Below, in pieces: positions 1 to 5,820 of a stretch of DNA of 7,203 nt. Origin of the DNA: Leptospira ellisii (GTDB lineage: Bacteria; Spirochaetota; Leptospiria; Leptospirales; Leptospiraceae); the NCBI RefSeq assembly GCF_002811955.1, contig NZ_NPEF01000196.1, forward strand, positions 1 to 7,203. The letters run 5' to 3'. The notes under the pieces were generated by a model. The model was not told the DNA's origin. It searched no databases and was given only the letters and a program-made list of their open reading frames with translations. The translations under genes and the position numbers were made by a program. How positions within the stretch are numbered: position 1 is the stretch's first letter; every line of letters begins with the position of its first letter.

Positions 1-1824
1 GGGAAGGGTAAGCTCAAAGAAGACTTATCCGATCAAAAGAGGATCGTTGAAGAATTTTGGAAAGCAAATCCAACGACTGTAAAACTCGTCGGCACTCTCG
101 AATCTCAGTCCTTCGAATATTTAAAAAAACAACTCACCGACTTTTCGAATAAAGAAGGAGCGAAAATCCCTCTTTCACTCGATGGAAAAGCGATCACTCC
201 GGAGAAAATTCAAAATAAAGAACAACTGGAAAGGGTAGTTGGAGAAATTTCTAAAAAATACAATATATCACCCGATGTCGTTTTAAAGTTAAAACCTGAA
301 AATTTAAGGGAGCTTGATTCTTTACTTGCAGATGCGAGAGAGGAAATCGATCGAAAGGTAAAGTCAGGCGCACTTTCTCCCAAAGAAGGTATCAAACTTC
401 ACGCTCAACTAGACGATGCGAAATCTTTTGATCAAATTACTGCAAAACTCCAGAAATTCAAATCTGACTGGGAACAAACTACAGGACCACTTACTCAAAC
501 AGAATCCCAAATCATAGACATTTCACAACAAATCAATGTAGCAACAAACAAGTCTCAAGGATTTTTACAATCTGTAACTGCCTGGGGAAAGGCGGCCGCT
601 GGAGCAATTGCGTTTCTTTCAGCACCTGTAAACCAAGTCCTCCAAGCACAAGCCCAACTCGTTCAAGTTCAGTCTCAAAATCAAATCCAGCAAGTTCAGT
701 TCTATGGACAGGCTTTTGATCGAATCATCGATGCGAATTTACAAGGTTTTATATCGGCCCAAGACGCTGAACTCGCTAAACTTCAAGAAAAGCTCGATGC
801 GATGGAACAAGCAGAGCTTGAGTACGAAGAAAGAAAACAAGAACGAAGAGACGCTGAAGCGCAAAGGATCAAAGAGGAAAACGAAGCTCTTTACAACGAA
901 GACGCTCTTAAACTTGAAGAAAAATATAACGAGCAAATCGCCGCATTAGAACAGGAGAGCTTAGACGAAGAACTCTTCAATCAAAGAAAAGCCGAACTCT
1001 TCGATCGACTACAAAAAGACAAACTAGATCTAAAAGATCGCTACGACAAAAAAACTCAAAGCGATATTGATAAGGCAAACAAAGACCAAGATGCCGCTGA
1101 TGCGAAGAAAAAAAAGGAGGACGAAGAAAAGGCGAAAGCGATTGCCGAACAACAGAAAAAAATAGAAGCCGATAAAGTTACAGCTACTGCAAAAGCAGAA
1201 CAAGACAAACAGAATGCCAAAAGACTTACCTCATACATTGAATGGCAGGCGGGAAAAACCGCTTTTGAGGCAAACAAACAAGCCCAGGTAGCACAAGCCG
1301 CGTTTGGGGTAGCTCAGGCAGCCGTACAAGGTGCGATAACATTCGCCTCTTCCGTTGCCGGATATACAGCCGCCGGAGCAGCTCTTGCCGCGCCAACTCT
1401 TGGGGTTTCGATGGCGACGATGCCAGCGATCGGTATAGCAACAGGAACAGTTCTCGGAGGCCTTGTTGCCGGTGCGGGTATGGCCGCGAGTGGTCTTGCG
1501 TTGACAGCAGCTCAATCACAATCCTATCCGCCTTGGATGGGTTTTTCAATCGGTGGACTTGTAGAAGGGGGAATACCAGGCAAAGATTCAGTTCCAGCGA
1601 TGCTTACTCCTCGCGAGGTAGTAGTTCCGGAAACCGGATGGGAAGACATTCGAAAAGATATTTCGGAAAGCCTGATTCCAAAATCGAATAACGGTCCCGC
1701 GAACATAAACATAGAATGGATGGATCATTCTCAAAACTATACCCAAATTGATAAAGAAGCCTTATTGGACTACTTGCTCGATGAACTTCTTAAACGACTC
1801 ACGCAAGCAGGCGTTGTGAGTTAA
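1..1824 (+). CDS. Phage tail tape measure protein, C-terminal 607 residues (5' partial)
   Basis: The frame is open from base 1 to the TAA at 1822-1824, so the true start lies left of the window; the ATG at 802 is only the first internal Met. Tape measure proteins fill the tail tube lumen, set tail length during assembly and are released at infection. Seen here, in residues of this fragment: a hydrophilic helical part (1-190); a short Ala-rich hydrophobic helix (about 193-211) leading into a Gln-rich run (212-233); a highly charged Glu/Lys/Gln coiled coil (about 253-410); a Gly/Ala-rich hydrophobic block (about 430-504); and GGLVEGGIPGKDSVPAML starting at 518, followed by TPREVVVPE. That last motif is the hallmark C-terminal sequence of many tape measures. 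An amphipathic helix with DYLLDELLKRL closes the protein. Position immediately before a Dit-like gene fits. The family call is firm; the total length and any N-terminal chaperone-binding or peptidase domain cannot be seen. Confidence 0.87.
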   Translation, partial: GKGKLKEDLSDQKRIVEEFWKANPTTVKLVGTLESQSFEYLKKQLTDFSNKEGAKIPLSLDGKAITPEKIQNKEQLERVVGEISKKYNISPDVVLKLKPENLRELDSLLADAREEIDRKVKSGALSPKEGIKLHAQLDDAKSFDQITAKLQKFKSDWEQTTGPLTQTESQIIDISQQINVATNKSQGFLQSVTAWGKAAAGAIAFLSAPVNQVLQAQAQLVQVQSQNQIQQVQFYGQAFDRIIDANLQGFISAQDAELAKLQEKLDAMEQAELEYEERKQERRDAEAQRIKEENEALYNEDALKLEEKYNEQIAALEQESLDEELFNQRKAELFDRLQKDKLDLKDRYDKKTQSDIDKANKDQDAADAKKKKEDEEKAKAIAEQQKKIEADKVTATAKAEQDKQNAKRLTSYIEWQAGKTAFEANKQAQVAQAAFGVAQAAVQGAITFASSVAGYTAAGAALAAPTLGVSMATMPAIGIATGTVLGGLVAGAGMAASGLALTAAQSQSYPPWMGFSIGGLVEGGIPGKDSVPAMLTPREVVVPETGWEDIRKDISESLIPKSNNGPANINIEWMDHSQNYTQIDKEALLDYLLDELLKRLTQAGVVS

Positions 1825-1826
1825 GT

Positions 1827-2666
1827 TTGAAGTTTATTTTACAAGACTCAAATAAAAGAACTCTTACAGAAACCCTCGATCAGTTGTGGAGAATTTCACC
1901 TACTAAGTTTGATATTCCGGAAGCCCTTGTTGCAAGAAACAGTCAGTGGGGATCTAAAAACCAATCCGACAACGTAATCTCTACCCGAAAGCTTTCTCTT
2001 CCTTATTCGAAAACGTTTCAGTCGGATCTTGAATACAATCTTTTTCGTTCAAAGTTAGCGAACTTCTTTTTAACCGGGAAAAAACCGATCTATCTCATTG
2101 ATGTCGAGAATGGAAGACGGGCAAGTGTAGAAATATCAAGTATTCCAGAGAAATACGAAAAAGGTTCTGAAAAAAGAATCGTATCGGATGCCAACATAGA
2201 GCTGATTCTTATGGACGTTTTATTTGAAGACTTCGAGGAATCGGATACCGATTTTCTTTATCTCCCGTCCGGCGGTTACTTCGACATTTATCTTTCCTCG
2301 GACTATGCGATGGACGGGTATCCTATTTTTGAACTTATCGCAGAAAGTAATTCCAATCCGGATTTTTCTTTAGACATTGAAGATGAAGAGGGAAACGGAT
2401 TTGCAACGCAAAGAATCCAAAGTCTTTCCTTCTCCAATGCAAACGAACTGAACAAATATATGACAATCAGCTCGGTTGACGGAGAAGTATTGATAGGCGG
2501 AAGAATCAATGAATCAAAACCGATCACGTATTCAAACAACAATCTTCTTTGGACTGGAGGAAGTTTCTTAATTTTTAAACCCGGAAAAAATCGAGTGATT
2601 TATTCCTCTGCGGTGAATGCACCCATTCAACTTAGAATCAGACACAGGATGCGATATGAATCTTAA
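1827..2666 (+). CDS. Distal tail (Dit-like) protein
   Basis: This 279-residue protein is read as the siphovirus distal tail protein, which forms a hexameric ring joining the tail tube to the tip hub. The N-terminal part (about 1-136) shows the Dit pattern: a central LPYSKTFQSDLEYNLFRSKL stretch, then a predicted strand-rich GKKPIYLIDVENGRRASVEI and a strand ending LILMDVLFEDFEES. The C-terminal part (about 147-275) looks like the galectin-like beta sandwich of Dit proteins: PIFELIAESNSNPDFSLDIED, ISSVDGEVLIGGR, then FLIFKPGKNRVIYSS before a final strand. The start must be TTG at 1827: an in-frame TAA lies at 1791-1793, no other start codon follows it, and the next Met would delete the N-terminal domain. 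The gap after the tape measure stop is 2 nt and the Shine-Dalgarno match is poor (only GAG at 1818-1820), so coupling is likely. The call rests on fold pattern and gene order, not on a searched match. Confidence 0.75.
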   Translation: MKFILQDSNKRTLTETLDQLWRISPTKFDIPEALVARNSQWGSKNQSDNVISTRKLSLPYSKTFQSDLEYNLFRSKLANFFLTGKKPIYLIDVENGRRASVEISSIPEKYEKGSEKRIVSDANIELILMDVLFEDFEESDTDFLYLPSGGYFDIYLSSDYAMDGYPIFELIAESNSNPDFSLDIEDEEGNGFATQRIQSLSFSNANELNKYMTISSVDGEVLIGGRINESKPITYSNNNLLWTGGSFLIFKPGKNRVIYSSAVNAPIQLRIRHRMRYES

Positions 2667-2682
2667 AACTTGGGATATATAG
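2656..2682 (+). other. Possible 8-codon minicistron spanning the Dit stop and the hub TTG start
   Basis: ATG at 2656 opens a short frame (M N L K T W D I) ending at TAG 2680-2682. It has a better ribosome site than the long hub frame: AGGA at 2646-2649 with a 6-nt spacer. The TTG of the hub gene (2670) lies inside it, and its stop falls 8 nt beyond that TTG, so ribosomes ending here could restart at the TTG. This could be a coupling device, a relic of an older ATG start lost to a small indel, or chance. No product function is implied. Confidence 0.3.
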
Positions 2683-4610
2683 TAGATCAATCAGCCGTTT
2701 TCGGCCATGGCGAAAAAGCAGGTCTTCCGGAAGGTTTCGGTTCGGTATATGGAACTTCCTGCAAAGGAGAACCAACCGACGCTACAATTTTTCAAGAATA
2801 TTCAGGAGGCCAAGGAGAAGACGCAAACATTCAGCTCTCCTCTGTTGCCGGATCGGTTCTCTCTCAATTTCCTTTAGGGATACAGTACCCTAAAATCTCT
2901 TCGATGAAAAACGTTGTCAATGAGTTCGGACCCCTCTCCGGCGAACTCATTTTTGCAGAGATGCCCGAGGTTCCGCTCCCGGATTTTGCATCCTACAAAC
3001 TCAAAATAGATTCTAAAACAGTGATGAAAGCGTATTTGTATGATACGCCGGACCAAACTTCGACTTCGAAGAAAGGATTTTCTTACAAATCTTTTGGGAT
3101 GATCAAACGTCTCGAAGGCGAGACAATCTCCAATTACAATAAATGGAACGTTCACAAAATTGAAGTTTCAGGAATCAATGAAACAGACGCGATTTTGCAT
3201 CTCTCGCCAAATGTAATCTATCCGCAAAATCTCTATACCTCCGAAATTCAACCCAATCAGGTTTTGTATGTTCGTGACTCCGAAGACTCGGACAACGACG
3301 GAAAATTTAAGGTCGTTGAAGTAATTGATGCTCTCACTCTGCGGATTCACAACCCTTCCGTTGTCGCGCAAAATATCATTCTTGGATATGTTGAGATTCT
3401 TCCCAAAGAGTGGGGGGATCCGCTAACGCTTGTTTCGGCACTCGTAAACCAGGTTTTTAAAACCTACGGCCAAAGAGTTCCGATTCTTTATTCCTCCAAT
3501 CTCATTCAACCGACTCAAGGAGTAACTACTCTCGGAGAACTATATCTCGAGGGGATGTCCCTTTTTAAATTCATCGAGTTAGTCGTTGATATGCTCGGAG
3601 GTCTTTGGTACTGCGGAGTCAATGCAGATGGATTTTACTTCCTAAAAAAGAAGAAAGGAGAACCGATCGACAAGTTTGCCGTTGGTTGGGATTTCAACGA
3701 CCTCGATGTAAAAATAGATCGGGATTGGGTTTGGAATTACGTTGAAATTTTTGCTAAAAGCGATGAGGGATCTGGAACCGTAAAACTCTACTCGGAGCTA
3801 AACGAATCTTCGGAAAAGAAGTGGGGACGAAAAACTCAAAGTATCGAAGTGCCTGCTTCTTTTACCAAGGAAATCGCAACCGTAATTTGTAAAAATCTCC
3901 TTGAACTTCACAAAGAACCCAGGGTTCTCATTACGATTAAAAACGCACCTTTTCGATACTATGAGTTCGGGGATTATAGTATCGCTTTTCCTTCAAAGAG
4001 TTATTACGAAACCCTCGACGACTTAGATTCTCTAACCGGTTGGGTATCCTCCGATCCGATAAAATTATCCGTAGCTCTTACGAACGATACACTCGTCTCT
4101 GGTTCAAAGTGCCACAAACTCGTTTTCTCCGGAGCGGATTTTGTAACATACAAAAAGGTTTTTAATGAACGTAAAAACGGCCTAACTGCATTTCATTTTT
4201 ATCTTTACTCAACCACCAAAGACAATTTTCAAACGAATCCGGATGGAATGGTACTATTCTATGTTATAGATTCTGATGGGAAAAAACACGAAAAATCATT
4301 TCCTCTCGAAATAGAATCGAAATGGATTCCTTGTCCTTGGGATATCGCTTCTTTAAAAATCAAAAAAATCGTAGAGGTTGGTTTTGAATTTAGAAATGTT
4401 CCCGATTCAGTTATTTATTTCGATGAGCTAAAAATCCGTTCCAATACTTCAATCACTCATACCGTTCCACTCGTTGAAGTGGAATACAATAACGCACCGA
4501 CTAAGAAAAATACAAAACTTACCTTTGGCGGTAAACAAACCTTAGAGAAATATTTGTCCGGGTATCTCGCACAAATTGAAACGTTACGCTATATTGCAAG
4601 GAATCGGTAA
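2670..4610 (+). CDS. Tail hub / tail-associated (Tal-like) protein with inserted beta domains
   Basis: This 646-residue protein follows Dit and is read as the trimeric tail-tip hub (the gp27-like core of Tal proteins), which plugs the tube and starts DNA release. Visible parts: an N-terminal region (1-130); a beta insert (about 155-245) with a DxDxDG stretch at 206-211 inside the pattern LYVRDSEDSDNDGKFKVVEV, common in phage structural beta domains; a hub-like core from about 249, with ALVNQVFKTYG, LGELYLEGMSLFKFIELVVD (residues 288-307), GGLWYCGVNADGFYFLKKKKG and DRDWVWNYVEIF; and a second insert (about 447-592) resembling a carbohydrate-binding jelly roll (opens ETLDDLDSLTGW, closes VIYFDELKIRS). 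About 54 residues follow. No lysozyme or peptidase motif is seen. The start is TTG at 2670, the first start codon after the in-frame TAA of the previous gene; the next Met is residue 79. The gene ends in a TAATG overlap with the following gene. Hub assignment is fairly secure from context; the domain borders are estimates. Confidence 0.72.
   Translation: MGYIVDQSAVFGHGEKAGLPEGFGSVYGTSCKGEPTDATIFQEYSGGQGEDANIQLSSVAGSVLSQFPLGIQYPKISSMKNVVNEFGPLSGELIFAEMPEVPLPDFASYKLKIDSKTVMKAYLYDTPDQTSTSKKGFSYKSFGMIKRLEGETISNYNKWNVHKIEVSGINETDAILHLSPNVIYPQNLYTSEIQPNQVLYVRDSEDSDNDGKFKVVEVIDALTLRIHNPSVVAQNIILGYVEILPKEWGDPLTLVSALVNQVFKTYGQRVPILYSSNLIQPTQGVTTLGELYLEGMSLFKFIELVVDMLGGLWYCGVNADGFYFLKKKKGEPIDKFAVGWDFNDLDVKIDRDWVWNYVEIFAKSDEGSGTVKLYSELNESSEKKWGRKTQSIEVPASFTKEIATVICKNLLELHKEPRVLITIKNAPFRYYEFGDYSIAFPSKSYYETLDDLDSLTGWVSSDPIKLSVALTNDTLVSGSKCHKLVFSGADFVTYKKVFNERKNGLTAFHFYLYSTTKDNFQTNPDGMVLFYVIDSDGKKHEKSFPLEIESKWIPCPWDIASLKIKKIVEVGFEFRNVPDSVIYFDELKIRSNTSITHTVPLVEVEYNNAPTKKNTKLTFGGKQTLEKYLSGYLAQIETLRYIARNR
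4598..4602 (+). promoter_or_regulatory. Ribosome binding site for the 4610 gene
   Basis: AAGGA followed by a 7-nt spacer before ATG 4610. It lies inside the last codons of the hub gene. It is the only clearly conventional Shine-Dalgarno site among the five gene starts in the window, and it supports the TAATG overlap as the true start. Confidence 0.7.
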
Positions 4611-5506
4611 TGCCACTTCCTCCCATTCTCTCGGGAAGACAGGATATTAACTGGAGATACGATGAAATTACGGGAAAATTTGTTTTTCAGGAAATACTCG
4701 GAGAAGTCCACGAGGTTGTGGAATTCCCAGAACTTGACGGAAGAAGAGGTTTTCGTCTCAATGAACGACCAGTTGATGACGGCTCCATACGAATTTACAA
4801 AGGAAATGTTTTAGAAGACAAAATCCCGGCGAATCTTCAATCAAGAGTAACATCTGAACCAATCGGTCCACAGATAAACCTAACACCCTCTACGATGAAA
4901 GTGGTCGTTCCTAGTACGGTCGATCTTGGAACTCGGTACATTTCTGCATATTTTGGTGTCGGGGGAGGGAAAACAGTCGAGAATGATCTCTATATTCAAT
5001 ATATCGCTCTCAATTCAAAACTTTCCCGAGACGGTTCTTTGCCTATGCTTGGGAATCTCAATTTCGATTCCCACAAAGCAGTTAACCTTGCGAACGGAAC
5101 GAATCCCGGTGACGGGATCAACTTTGCACAGCTTACGACCATTGCCAATTCCTTGAATACGGAAATAAGCACACGGACGAACGCAGATACAACGATCAAT
5201 TCGAAACTCAATCCTCTGTTAAATCTTGTTAAGTGGACGAAGTTTTCTCTTCGGGATCGAGACTACGCAAATGACAATTCCGCCGGGACTTTGGGGATGG
5301 AATCCTATTCCGGTCAGAAGGGAATTCTCATTTGGTACAATGTAAGGACCGGCATTGGAGGCGTCGGTGAATATGGAAATGATGAATCCGAATTTCAGGT
5401 GATCGATGACCAAGAGGGAAGCCAGTACAATTTTAGATGGACTTCGCCTGATCATGCTCGTATGCGTTGGATTCTAATCCAATGGGTTTCCGATTATTTC
5501 CCATGA
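4610..5506 (+). CDS. Tail fibre / peripheral baseplate protein with shaft motif
   Basis: This 298-residue protein is probably part of the receptor-binding apparatus attached to the hub. Residues 1-135 form a strand-rich N-terminal region (WRYDEITGKFVFQEILGEV, later VVVPSTVDLGTRYISAYFG) that I do not recognise; it may be the attachment domain. Residues 141-175 carry the phage fibre shaft motif: DGSLPMLGNLNF, then HKAVNLANGT and DGINFAQL, matching the common fibre pattern of MxGxLxMxxxxIxNLxxPxxxxDAxxxxQ. Residues about 176-208 look like a short coiled coil (repeated Ile/Leu with Asn/Thr), suiting a trimer. Residues 210-298 are a Trp/Gly/Tyr-rich end domain of unknown type, possibly the tip. 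Start is ATG 4610 with a good ribosome site, overlapping the hub stop by 1 nt. The end overlaps the next gene by 4 nt (ATGA). The fibre-class call comes from the central motif; the receptor is unknown. Confidence 0.68.
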   Translation: MPLPPILSGRQDINWRYDEITGKFVFQEILGEVHEVVEFPELDGRRGFRLNERPVDDGSIRIYKGNVLEDKIPANLQSRVTSEPIGPQINLTPSTMKVVVPSTVDLGTRYISAYFGVGGGKTVENDLYIQYIALNSKLSRDGSLPMLGNLNFDSHKAVNLANGTNPGDGINFAQLTTIANSLNTEISTRTNADTTINSKLNPLLNLVKWTKFSLRDRDYANDNSAGTLGMESYSGQKGILIWYNVRTGIGGVGEYGNDESEFQVIDDQEGSQYNFRWTSPDHARMRWILIQWVSDYFP

Positions 5507-5814
5507 AAAACGAAACAATTTCGATTCAAAGGGGACGAGTATTTCAAAAATTCTTTCCTTCAAAAAATTTAGAAGGCGCGACTGTTTTCTGTTCTTTTGG
5601 TACGCTTAAAAGTGACGGATATTTTTGGAAATGCGGCCAGTTAGAGAGTACCATTCTTTCAAATGGATATATAATCAGAATGAGTGAAGAGAATACTTCT
5701 AAACTTTCCATAGGTATATTTCAATTTGATATTTTGGTAGAACGACCTGATTCTTTTTGGCCGGAAGGTAAAAACGCGCACTTCGAGTATTTCGGAATAC
5801 TCAGAGTTCAGTAA
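5503..5814 (+). CDS. Small baseplate-type beta-domain protein (BppU N-terminus-like), tentative
   Basis: This 103-residue protein has no signal peptide or membrane segment. It looks like a single beta sandwich of the kind found in small genes next to phage fibre genes and in the N-terminus of lactococcal upper baseplate (BppU-type) proteins. The pattern is ISIQRGRVFQ at the N-terminus, several alternating strands, NTSKLSIGIFQFDILVERPD (a 'threonine, Leu, Gly, x, Tyr/Phe-D' turn typical of these domains) and a closing FEYFGILRV. The first 110 residues of the next gene follow a similar plan. ATG 5503 overlaps the previous stop in an ATGA junction, which favours it; in-frame TTG 5467 and ATG 5482 are possible upstream starts but would add only residues lying within the previous gene. 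No Shine-Dalgarno site is evident, so coupled reinitiation is likely. It probably serves as an adaptor between hub and fibre. The gene is real; the function is inferred. Confidence 0.6.
   Translation: MKNETISIQRGRVFQKFFPSKNLEGATVFCSFGTLKSDGYFWKCGQLESTILSNGYIIRMSEENTSKLSIGIFQFDILVERPDSFWPEGKNAHFEYFGILRVQ
5781..5806 (+). other. Inverted repeat / RNA hairpin at the 5503 gene's 3' end
   Basis: A perfect 7-bp stem (GAGTATT at 5785-5791 with AATACTC at 5796-5802) closes a TCGG tetraloop. After one C/A mismatch it can extend by three more pairs (5781-5783 with 5804-5806). A run of seven T begins at 5816, nine bases after the stem. This is too far for a good intrinsic terminator, and the stem is GC-poor. 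It codes for the end of the 5503 product and ends 14 nt before the TTG of the next gene. It could be a weak attenuator, an mRNA-processing or translation-control element, or a chance product of coding sequence. Confidence 0.4.
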
Positions 5815-5820
5815 CTTTTT

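Noticed and set aside
592..599. GCGGCCGC (NotI site), rare in AT-rich DNA, as a possible cloning scar
   Set aside because: It sits in frame within the tape measure as K-A-A-A codons of an Ala-rich helix, with no vector-like sequence around it.
704..949. Alternate-frame open reading frame on the + strand, and several on the - strand (for example 739-936, 1056-1277, 1226-1549, 2874-3155)
   Set aside because: They overlap well-supported coding sequence, have low-complexity or implausible translations and no ribosome sites; they are shadows of the real genes.
2724..2733. 10-bp perfect palindrome CTTCCGGAAG near the hub start as an operator
   Set aside because: It lies within coding sequence, has no promoter near it and no second copy seen; chance is the simplest explanation.
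5467..5502. Upstream starts (TTG 5467, ATG 5482) for the small beta-domain gene
   Set aside because: The extra residues lie wholly inside the previous gene and add nothing domain-like; ATGA overlap at 5503 is the usual phage junction.
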